This document shows positions 34,756 to 42,527 of a DNA stretch of 42,527 bases, in pieces. Each line of letters begins with the position of its first letter. Positions within the stretch are counted from its first letter, which is position 1. The notes below the pieces were generated by a model. That model was given only the letters and a program-made list of their open reading frames with translations. It was not told the DNA's origin and made no database searches. The stretch is from Bacteroidales bacterium (GTDB lineage: Bacteria > Bacteroidota > Bacteroidia > Bacteroidales > F082): assembly GCA_015488735.1 (NCBI GenBank), contig WFNG01000062.1, positions 1 to 42,527 on the forward strand. The letters run 5' to 3'. Position numbers and translations under genes: made by a program.

Positions 34756-36189
34756 TTGATTATCAAATGGGGGATTTTGTACTTTTGTACTTTCGCCTTC
34801 CAGAAATGCGAAGCCAAAACCAGAAAAAGAATGAAAGAGAAGAGGGTAGCTATAATAGGTGCGGGGATTACCGGACTTGTAACAGCTTTTTATTTAAAAA
34901 AAGCCGGTATTGCTTTCAGAATATTCGAAAAATCAATACACATTGGGGGCGTAATTGAAACTTGCCGGCAAGACGGATTTACTTATGAAAAGGGACCCAA
35001 CAGTGGGGTGTTGGCAAATGCGGAAACCATTGAGCTGTTTGAGGATATGGATAACCTTTGCAAGCCTGAGATTGCAGATGCATCTTCGGCAAAACGACTT
35101 ATATGGAAAGGCGAAAAATGGTACCCGCTACCTTCGGGAATTTTAAGTGGCATTACCACTCCCCTTTTCTCTATAAAAGATAAATTTAGATTGTTGGGCG
35201 AGCCTTTTCGCAAAAAGGGAACCGACCCGAACGAAACACTCTCGCGGCTGGTTATCCGCAGAATGGGACAGAGCTTTCTGGATTACGCCATCGACCCTTT
35301 TATTTTGGGAATTTATGCCGGAGATCCGGCTTATATCGTACCAAAATATGCACTTCCCAAACTTTATCAGCTGGAACAGAATTACGGAAGTTTTATAGGC
35401 GGTGCCATCAAAAAGAAAAGAGAGAAAAAAAGTACCCGGGAAATGAAAGTAACCCGTGAGATTTTTTCTGTTGAAGGCGGCTTACAGCGACTTACAGGGG
35501 TACTGGCAGAAATTATCGGATTGGAAAATATTGAATTGGAATGCAAAAACGTTTTTACGGAAAAAACCAACCGGGATTTTCGTGTTCATTTTAAAAACCA
35601 ACAGGAAAATTTTTCTCATATAGTGAGTACCATCAGCAGCAACGGCCTTCCCTCCCTGTTTCCATTTGTAGAAAAAAAACATTGGCAACCGGTTCTTAAC
35701 CTGCAATACGCAAAAGTTACCGAAGTGGCCATTGGTTATAAAAAATGGGAGGGGATTTCTCTGGATGCCTTTGGAGGTTTAATTCCTTTCAAAGAAAAAC
35801 GGGATCTTCTCGGCGTATTGTTTATGTCGAGCCTGTTTAAGAACCGTGCCCCCGAAGGCGGAGCTTTGCTCACAACTTTTGTGGGTGGTATGCGACGGCC
35901 TGAGTTAGCAGAGTTAAAAGAAGAAGAACTTTATAAGCTTGTAAAAAAAGAACTGGAAATAACTATGGGAGTTAAGGATATTGAACCAGATTTGTTTCAA
36001 TATGCAACCCACCGGCAGGCCATTGCCCAGTACGGCACCGATTCGGAAGCACGTTTTCGCGCCATTGCAGCCATCGAATTACAACATAAGGGAGTTTATC
36101 TCGGCGGAAGCATCCGCGATGGTATTGGTATGGCAGACAGAATAAAACAAGCTCATTTTATGGCGGAAGACATTATTCTAAATGAGTAA
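34756..36189 (+). CDS. hemG: Protoporphyrinogen oxidase (HemY-type); probable start near 34831 (MKEKRVAIIGAGITG)
   Basis: FAD-binding 'VAIIGAGITGLVTAFYLKKAG', 'GGVIETCRQDGFTYEKGPNSG', C-terminal 'GVYLGGSIRDGIGMADRIKQA'. Confidence 0.9.
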   Translation: MIIKWGILYFCTFAFQKCEAKTRKRMKEKRVAIIGAGITGLVTAFYLKKAGIAFRIFEKSIHIGGVIETCRQDGFTYEKGPNSGVLANAETIELFEDMDNLCKPEIADASSAKRLIWKGEKWYPLPSGILSGITTPLFSIKDKFRLLGEPFRKKGTDPNETLSRLVIRRMGQSFLDYAIDPFILGIYAGDPAYIVPKYALPKLYQLEQNYGSFIGGAIKKKREKKSTREMKVTREIFSVEGGLQRLTGVLAEIIGLENIELECKNVFTEKTNRDFRVHFKNQQENFSHIVSTISSNGLPSLFPFVEKKHWQPVLNLQYAKVTEVAIGYKKWEGISLDAFGGLIPFKEKRDLLGVLFMSSLFKNRAPEGGALLTTFVGGMRRPELAELKEEELYKLVKKELEITMGVKDIEPDLFQYATHRQAIAQYGTDSEARFRAIAAIELQHKGVYLGGSIRDGIGMADRIKQAHFMAEDIILNE

Positions 36190-36262
36190 TAATCTGAATT
36201 TTAACGATATTCCATCGGACGCGGCATTGTAAATTTCAAAATATATTAAAATACAATTGGTA

Positions 36263-37627
36263 CTACATTAAGAAACTCATCATTATCCCGGCTGCTACTG
36301 CAGACCCAATTACACCAGCCACATTAGGGGCCATGGCATGCATAAGCAGATGGTTTGAGCTATCGTAGCGCAAGCCTTCGGTTTGTACTACACGGGCACT
36401 GTCGGGAACAGCTGACACGCCTGCCGCACCAATGAGCGGATTGATTTTGTTCTGAGGCAGGGAAAACAAATTCATAACCCTGGCAAAAATAACACCACCT
36501 GCCGTAGCCACAATAAAGGACAGTGCTCCTAAAACAAAAATCAGAATCGACTCGCTGGTCAAAAACACATCCGCTTGCGTGGAGGCACCCACCGTAAGTC
36601 CGAGAATAATGGTTACTATATCAATTAACGAGGTGCGGGCTGTTGTTGCCAGCCTTGTGGTTACACCGCTTTCTTTCAACAGGTTCCCGAAAAACAACAT
36701 GCCGAGCAAAGGCAAAGCTCCGGGTGAGATGAATGTGGTAAGGATTAAAGCCAACACCGGAAAAATTATCTTTTCCGTTTTACTCACCGCCCGCGGGGGC
36801 TTCATACGGATAAGCCGTTCTTTTTTGGTTGTAAGCAATCTCATAACAGGAGGTTGTATAACCGGTACCAAAGCCATATAAGAGTAGGCAGCTACAGCGA
36901 TGGGCCCAATAAGGTTCATGGTTTTTATGCCATTTACTATGCTTCCATTTGCCAGTTTTGAAGAAAGGAAAATAGCTGTAGGCCCGTCTGCTCCCCCGAT
37001 AATTCCAATGGAACCGGCTTCAGGAAGATTAAATCCCAGCCAAATAGCGCCCAAAAAAGTTAAAAATATTCCCAGCTGTGCAGCTGCGCCCAGCAACATT
37101 AATCTCGGATTGGAGATAAGTGAAGAGAAATCAGTCATGGCACCTATCCCTAAAAAGATAAGCGGGGGGTAAATCCCTTTCATAACACCGAAATACAAGT
37201 AGTTAAGAACACTTCCTTTTTGATAAATCCCAATTTGCAAATTGATACCTCCATCCTGAAAGAAGGGAACATTTCCCAAAATAATACCTGCTCCAATGGG
37301 GATAAGCAGCAAAGGTTCATACTCATAACGGATGGCCAGAAATATGAAAAAGATACCCACAAGAATCATAATAATATTCCCTCCGCTGGCATTGCGAAAT
37401 CCTGTAAATTCAAAAAATTTACCAATTCCTTTTAGTATTTCACTTCCAAAATTGGTTCCGGTGGTTCTGGATAATTGCCCCACCGTTTTACCCATTGCTT
37501 CGGCACCGGTAACATTCCCTGTAAAAACCAGATTGGCAGCTATTAAAAAGAGTAAAAGCCCAAAAATGAGCAAAGCCTTTTTTACCATCGGGCTAACCGG
37601 CTTTTCTATAGAAAACTGATTTTTCAT
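36263..37627 (-). CDS. Na+-translocating decarboxylase beta subunit (OadB/MmdB/GcdB family)
   Basis: Polytopic; 'GSIGIIGGADGPTAIFLSSKLA', 'PLIGAAGVSAVPDSARVVQ'. Confidence 0.93.
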   Translation of the reverse strand: MKNQFSIEKPVSPMVKKALLIFGLLLFLIAANLVFTGNVTGAEAMGKTVGQLSRTTGTNFGSEILKGIGKFFEFTGFRNASGGNIIMILVGIFFIFLAIRYEYEPLLLIPIGAGIILGNVPFFQDGGINLQIGIYQKGSVLNYLYFGVMKGIYPPLIFLGIGAMTDFSSLISNPRLMLLGAAAQLGIFLTFLGAIWLGFNLPEAGSIGIIGGADGPTAIFLSSKLANGSIVNGIKTMNLIGPIAVAAYSYMALVPVIQPPVMRLLTTKKERLIRMKPPRAVSKTEKIIFPVLALILTTFISPGALPLLGMLFFGNLLKESGVTTRLATTARTSLIDIVTIILGLTVGASTQADVFLTSESILIFVLGALSFIVATAGGVIFARVMNLFSLPQNKINPLIGAAGVSAVPDSARVVQTEGLRYDSSNHLLMHAMAPNVAGVIGSAVAAGIMMSFLM

Positions 37628-38064
37628 TTTAATTCAATTTCAAGTAAAACATCATCCTGTAATACGTTGTCGCCGGCTTTCACCTTTAGTGATTTTACAT
37701 TTCCTGCTGTTTCAGCTTTTAACAGATTTTCCATTTTCATGGCTTCATAAATAAGCAAATCATCATTTTTTGTAATCCTATCGCCTTCTTTTACAAACAC
37801 TTTCATAATATGACCTGGAAGTGGTGCTTTTATTTTTGCTAGTCCTCCGCCTTTTTGCCCACCCGAAGGACTGCCGGTATTGCCAAAAGCATGGCGTTTA
37901 ACAGCAGGTGAAACGGCATCTCTTTCCTTTTGCAGTTCCACATTATATTGGGTACCATTCACCTCGATGGTGGCAATTTGTCCTTCTAGTTTCTGAAGCT
38001 GAGTTTCATATTCGTTACCCCGAATGGTAAATTTAAATCGTTTCATAATTACAATTTTTATCAT
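37624..38064 (-). CDS. Biotin carrier (biotinyl/lipoyl) subunit of the decarboxylase; probable start at MKRFKF
   Basis: 'EAMKMENLLKAETAG' biotinylation site; 'IKAPLPGHIMKVFVKEGD'. Confidence 0.93.
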   Translation of the reverse strand: MIKIVIMKRFKFTIRGNEYETQLQKLEGQIATIEVNGTQYNVELQKERDAVSPAVKRHAFGNTGSPSGGQKGGGLAKIKAPLPGHIMKVFVKEGDRITKNDDLLIYEAMKMENLLKAETAGNVKSLKVKAGDNVLQDDVLLEIELK

Positions 38065-38414
38065 TTAAAATGCTGAAGCCCGTAAATTTTTGAGCTCCAG
38101 GGTGAATAACTCCGTGAGGCTTTTTTAATGGTTAAAATATTACTTTCGTCATCGTGTAATTCCTGCTCCAGATATATGGTCATTGCAATAGCCGCTACTA
38201 CCTGTCCGGGAATGTCGAAACTTTGGTTTTCTTCAATCCTGGGCATTTTTCCCAGACGTGTCAGCTTTTTCTTGATGTTATACCGGAGGAGCGTTGATGC
38301 CATCTTAAAAGAATAATACAGGAGCAAAAGTGCAAAGAAGACAATTAAATAACCAGTAACAGATATAATTATTCCTTCTTCTTTTATGGTTGACAATGCT
38401 GTTATAAGTATCAT
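38061..38414 (-). CDS. OadG/MmdD-like small membrane subunit of the decarboxylase
   Basis: Single N-terminal TM, position in operon, ATGA overlap with the biotin carrier; low sequence identity expected. Confidence 0.65.
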   Translation of the reverse strand: MILITALSTIKEEGIIISVTGYLIVFFALLLLYYSFKMASTLLRYNIKKKLTRLGKMPRIEENQSFDIPGQVVAAIAMTIYLEQELHDDESNILTIKKASRSYSPWSSKIYGLQHFK

Positions 38415-38424
38415 ATAAATTAAT

Positions 38425-39981
38425 TTAAAGGGGAATATTTGAATGTTTTTTGGGAGGATTGGTATCTTTTTTAGTAGCGAGTGTTTGTAGTGCTCTTATG
38501 ATACGAAACCGGCTGTTGCGGGGTTCAATTACGTCATCGATAAATCCATATTTGGCAGCTTCATAAGGGTTTGCAAATTTTTCACGATACTCTTTTTCTT
38601 TGGAGGAAAGGTAAGTTTTGCTTTCATCTTCATCCATTTTCCTGATTGCCTTCCCTTCCAGAATTTCAACAGCCCCTGCTGCACCCATTACGGCAATTTC
38701 TGCCGAAGGCCAGGCATAATTAATATCGCCACGCAATTGTTTGGAACCCATTACGTCGTGGGCCCCACCGTAAGATTTACGCAGAGTAATTGTGATTTTT
38801 GGAACTGTAGCCTCGCCATAAGCAAACAGTAATTTGGCACCGTGGATGATAATTCCGCCATATTCCTGGGCGCTTCCCGGTAAAAAACCAGGCACATCAA
38901 CCAGTGTAAGAATAGGGATGTTAAAAGCATCGCAAAAACGGACAAAGCGGGCTGCTTTACGCGAAGCATTAATATCGAGTACCCCGGCCAGATAGTTGGG
39001 CTGATTAGCCACAATACCCACTGACATGCCATTGAACCGTGCAAACCCGGTTACAATGTTTTTGGCAAAATCTTTCTGAACTTCCAATAGCTTATTCTCA
39101 TCAGTAATGGAATAAATAACATCTTTAACATCGTAAGGTTTGTTGGCATTGTCAGGAATAATTTCGTTCAGCACATCTTCCATGCGGTCGATAGGATCTG
39201 TACATTCCTGCAGGGGCGGCTCTTCCAGATTATTCTGAGGTAAATACGAAAGCAATTCGCGGATAAGCAACAAACCGGTCTCTTCATTTTCTACCTGAAA
39301 GTGACTTACTCCCGACTTTTTTCCGTGGACAGCCGCACCACCCAAATCTTCTGTCGTAATCTCTTCACCGGTAACCGTTTTGGCCACTTTCGGACCGGTA
39401 ACAAACATGTAACTATGGTATTCGCTCATAAGGATAAAATCGGTGAGAGCGGGGGAATAAACCGCACCACCTGCACAAGGGCCGAATATTGCAGAAATTT
39501 GAGGGATAACACCTGAAGCCAGAATGTTCTTCTGAAAAATATCAGCATAACCTGCCAAACTTTTCACTCCTTCCTGAATGCGTGCGCCGCCGCTATCGTT
39601 CAGCCCGATAACAGGCACACCAACTTTCATGGCCTGGTCCATAACTTTGCAAATCTTTTTGGCAAATGATTCCGAAAGGGAACCACCGAAAATGCTGAAA
39701 TCCTGTGAAAAAACATAAACAATACGCCCATCAATGGTGCCGTGCCCCGTGATAACACCATCGGTCAGATAATGCTCTTTGTCGAGACCAAATTCGGTAC
39801 TGCGATGGCTGACAAACATGTCGTATTCCTCAAAGCTGCCTCCATCGAGCAGCAAATCAATGCGCTCTCGTGCCGAGAGTTTTCCCTTTTTGTGCTGCGC
39901 ATCTAATCGTTTTTTGCCACCACCCAACCGGGCTTCTTCCCGTTTATCGAGCAAGGCTTGTATATTCTCTTCTATGGTCAT
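38425..39981 (-). CDS. mmdA: Methylmalonyl-CoA decarboxylase / acyl-CoA carboxyltransferase subunit
   Basis: 518 aa carboxyltransferase; '[23 protein letters not shown]', '[16 protein letters not shown]', '[24 protein letters not shown]'. Confidence 0.9.
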   Translation of the reverse strand: MTIEENIQALLDKREEARLGGGKKRLDAQHKKGKLSARERIDLLLDGGSFEEYDMFVSHRSTEFGLDKEHYLTDGVITGHGTIDGRIVYVFSQDFSIFGGSLSESFAKKICKVMDQAMKVGVPVIGLNDSGGARIQEGVKSLAGYADIFQKNILASGVIPQISAIFGPCAGGAVYSPALTDFILMSEYHSYMFVTGPKVAKTVTGEEITTEDLGGAAVHGKKSGVSHFQVENEETGLLLIRELLSYLPQNNLEEPPLQECTDPIDRMEDVLNEIIPDNANKPYDVKDVIYSITDENKLLEVQKDFAKNIVTGFARFNGMSVGIVANQPNYLAGVLDINASRKAARFVRFCDAFNIPILTLVDVPGFLPGSAQEYGGIIIHGAKLLFAYGEATVPKITITLRKSYGGAHDVMGSKQLRGDINYAWPSAEIAVMGAAGAVEILEGKAIRKMDEDESKTYLSSKEKEYREKFANPYEAAKYGFIDDVIEPRNSRFRIIRALQTLATKKDTNPPKKHSNIPL

Positions 39982-40072
39982 GGCTATTTTTTATTATTTG
40001 TGAATTATATAACAATATAAATGAATTTTATGAAATATGGTCGTAAATGACTGTAATTATTTAAAGAGGGGG

Positions 40073-40321
40073 CTATTCTTGTACAATTAGATGTGTAAGC
40101 CAAAAGTTGTCAATAGATTTTCCAAAGAGGCCGTTAATATCCAGGCTTCCAAGAAACTCAGGTATGGTTTGTCCAACTTTAAAAAAGGCAGATTTCACTT
40201 TTTGGTCTTTCGCTTCTACTATGTCATAACATTCTAATCCCAATGTGTTTTCATAAAGCGCCATAACTTCCTTAAGGTTCTGAACGGCAATTCCGATATG
40301 TTTTATAGGTGATATCTCCAT
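40073..40321 (-). pseudogene. mce: Truncated methylmalonyl-CoA epimerase (VOC family)
   Basis: 82 aa matching only the N-terminal half: 'IKHIGIAVQNLKEVMALYENTLGLECYDIVEAKDQKVKSAFFKVGQT', then premature TAG. Confidence 0.7.
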
Positions 40322-40440
40322 CTTGAAATTCTTTTGTTAACAACTTCACAAAAGTATATTATCTTTCAAGATAAAAGCATTAGTGGATTACTGAATATTG
40401 CAAGTTTGTATAATACATATTTAAACCAAATAAACCCAGG

Positions 40441-42527
40441 TTATTTCAAATACTTATCTAACGCTTCAAAGAGGTAAACTTTTCGGGTAGGCTTACTCAA
40501 AAAAGCCGAACATCCGGCATTTTGTGCTTCTTCCTGATTTTCCAGACCGGTATAGGCTGTTTGGGCAATTACTGTTAAGTCAGGGTTATGCTCTTTTATC
40601 AGGCGGGTAGCCTGGAGTCCGCCCATTTCAGGCATTTTAATATCCATAAGTACCAAGCTTATTTCCGGATATTTTTTACAAAAATCAACTGCTTCTTTTC
40701 CATTAATAGCATGAAGAACTTTCATGTCTGGATTGTATTTTTTCAACAGGATTTCCAGGTACTGATAATTTACCTCTTCATCCTCTGTTACCAATACTGT
40801 AACACGCGTACCAGCTGACTCTGCAGCTTTTGCCATTATGGATTGCATCTCCGGATTGACAGGATTATATTTAATTTCCACAAAGAAAGTGGATCCTTTT
40901 CCTTTTTTGGATTCCACACGTATTTTCCCGTTTAGCAAAGCAACATTTCCTTTCACAATAGAAAGTCCCAGCCCCAGCCCACCAGACATGCGGGACAGCC
41001 TTTTGTCCTCCTGCGAAAATTGTTCAAAAATGAGTTCCTGTGCTTCAGAACCAATTCCCATACCGGAATCTTTTACATAAAATTCAAGGTTATCTCCTTT
41101 AAGGGAATACCCCAATTCAACATATCCCTGTTGCGTAAATTTCAAAGCATTTTCCAGCAAATGATCGATTATTTTATGTAGTTTTTCTTCATCTACATAA
41201 ATATTTGCAGCTTCATCAGACAGCCCTTTTTTTACATAAAGGGAAATGTCTTTATTTTTGGCCACGGCATCAAATTCAGAAAAACACTTGATAAGCATCT
41301 CGTTGATGTTCACAATAGAATCTTCTTTTTTGTCCTGATGGGTTTGAAGTTTTGAAACTTCCAGAATTTCATCAATAATGTGCAGCAACTGTCGCGTGCT
41401 GTTTTGGATAATATTCACATAATTTTTTCGCGAATCAGGGCTTATATCTTCATCCTCCAGCAGCGAGGAAAAACCAATAATACCATTCATAGGGGTTCTG
41501 ATTTCATGTGACATATTGGCAAGGAATTCACTTTTTAATTTATTACTTTCTTCTGCTTTCTGTTTTGCCTTCCTTAGTTCAGACTCTATTTCCTTACGAC
41601 CTGTAATATCCTCTTTAACAGCTATATAATGGGTGGTTTTACCGTGTGTGTTTTTTACCGGCGAAATACTCACCAATTCCCAGTAAAGACTCTGGTCTTT
41701 TCTGCGGTTAATCATTTCTCCCTGCCACTCATTACCGGCAGAAATGGTTGCCCACAGTTCGGTGTATAAACTGTCCGGCATCTTTCCTGATTTTAGTATG
41801 CGGGGATTTTGTCCCAAAGCTTCTTGTGCAGTGTATCCACTTACCTCGGTAAATTTTTTATTCACATACTGAATACTTCCCTCCAAATCAGTAATCACGA
41901 TGGAGGCAGGACTTTGTTCAACGCCTAGCGAAAGCTGCCGGATTTTTTCTTCAGATTCTTTTCTTTCGGTAATATCGCGGACAATGCTTAAAACAAATTC
42001 CTCATTACCAATTTTTACAATTCCCGAATTTATTTCCACAGGGAATTCACCGCCATCTTTCCGGACAAATATTGTTTCAAAAACCAGTATCTCTCCAAGT
42101 GTAAAATGATCCCAGTATTCGGTTTTTTGTACTTCGGCAATGGCCTTAGGAACCAGGTCAAAAGCTTTTAGTTTTAACAGTTCATCCTGCGAATAGTTCA
42201 AAATCTTCTCTGCTTTTCCATTGGCATTCACTATATTACCTTCCATGTCAAAAAGAAAAATACTGTCGTTGGCTTCCTCCATCACCGTTTTATAGCGTTG
42301 ATTACTTGCCCTGAGTTTATTCAGGGCATCTTTCCGTTCTATAAAAAGTGCCAGCTGGTTGGAGATAAAGCTCATCAGCTCCTCATCCTTTTTAGAAAAA
42401 GCACTGGGATTGTCCAAATGCATAAGTGCCATGACTCCGATAAAATTATCCTGGCTTACGAGGGGAATCCCCATCCACAATGACTGATAGGGCCCGATTC
42501 TCTGCACCTCTCCTTTTTTTTCAAGAC
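40441..42527 (-). CDS. Hybrid sensor histidine kinase (GAF-PAS-PAS-HisKA-HATPase_c-REC), 5' end outside the window
   Basis: 'FLANMSHEIRTPMNGIIGFSSLLED', 'DSGMGIGSEAQELIFEQFSQEDKRLSRMSGGLGLGLSIVK', REC 'LVLMDIKMPEMGG'; frame stays open to 42527. Confidence 0.92.
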   Translation of the reverse strand, partial: LEKKGEVQRIGPYQSLWMGIPLVSQDNFIGVMALMHLDNPSAFSKKDEELMSFISNQLALFIERKDALNKLRASNQRYKTVMEEANDSIFLFDMEGNIVNANGKAEKILNYSQDELLKLKAFDLVPKAIAEVQKTEYWDHFTLGEILVFETIFVRKDGGEFPVEINSGIVKIGNEEFVLSIVRDITERKESEEKIRQLSLGVEQSPASIVITDLEGSIQYVNKKFTEVSGYTAQEALGQNPRILKSGKMPDSLYTELWATISAGNEWQGEMINRRKDQSLYWELVSISPVKNTHGKTTHYIAVKEDITGRKEIESELRKAKQKAEESNKLKSEFLANMSHEIRTPMNGIIGFSSLLEDEDISPDSRKNYVNIIQNSTRQLLHIIDEILEVSKLQTHQDKKEDSIVNINEMLIKCFSEFDAVAKNKDISLYVKKGLSDEAANIYVDEEKLHKIIDHLLENALKFTQQGYVELGYSLKGDNLEFYVKDSGMGIGSEAQELIFEQFSQEDKRLSRMSGGLGLGLSIVKGNVALLNGKIRVESKKGKGSTFFVEIKYNPVNPEMQSIMAKAAESAGTRVTVLVTEDEEVNYQYLEILLKKYNPDMKVLHAINGKEAVDFCKKYPEISLVLMDIKMPEMGGLQATRLIKEHNPDLTVIAQTAYTGLENQEEAQNAGCSAFLSKPTRKVYLFEALDKYLK

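Noticed and set aside
42298-42507. GTG at 42507 as the true start of the histidine kinase
   Set aside because: The frame remains open to the window edge (LEKKGEVQRIGPYQ...) and begins mid-GAF domain, so the real start is outside the window.

Overview
The window looks like chromosomal DNA from an anaerobic or facultative Bacteroidota. Supporting signs are a T9SS type-B C-terminal domain, an OMP_b-brl_3/TonB-type receptor, TAnnTTTG-type -7 boxes and AT-rich leaders. Most of it is metabolic core: (i) citrate lyase genes (citF and a CitD-CitE fusion) beside a divergent LuxR-type regulator whose receiver domain lacks the phosphorylation residues; (ii) gap; (iii) a molybdenum-cofactor cluster (TauE/SafE exporter, moeA, a compact moaA, moaC, MOSC-Mog fusion); (iv) a beta-oxidation cluster in fadN-fadA-fadE order with a MarR regulator, a hotdog thioesterase and two tandem acyl-CoA synthetases; (v) an envelope block (T9SS cargo, DUF1573, YajC, OMP receptor, OsmC, NlpC/P60, 7TM-HD); (vi) thioredoxin paralogs and tRNA-Arg(ACG); (vii) FMN reductase and protoporphyrinogen oxidase; (viii) a Na+-translocating methylmalonyl-CoA decarboxylase-type cluster beside an apparently truncated methylmalonyl-CoA epimerase; (ix) a hybrid histidine kinase cut by the window edge. 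I saw no CRISPR array, prophage or transposase. The most unusual material is non-coding. The citrate lyase/LuxR locus carries two related families of dispersed palindromic repeats and an 11-bp-periodic array. There are also clean candidate operators upstream of marR and luxR, intercistronic hairpins in the fad operon, and an uncalled 57-codon ORF or structured leader ahead of the Moco operon. All calls come from reading the sequence; no database search was run.
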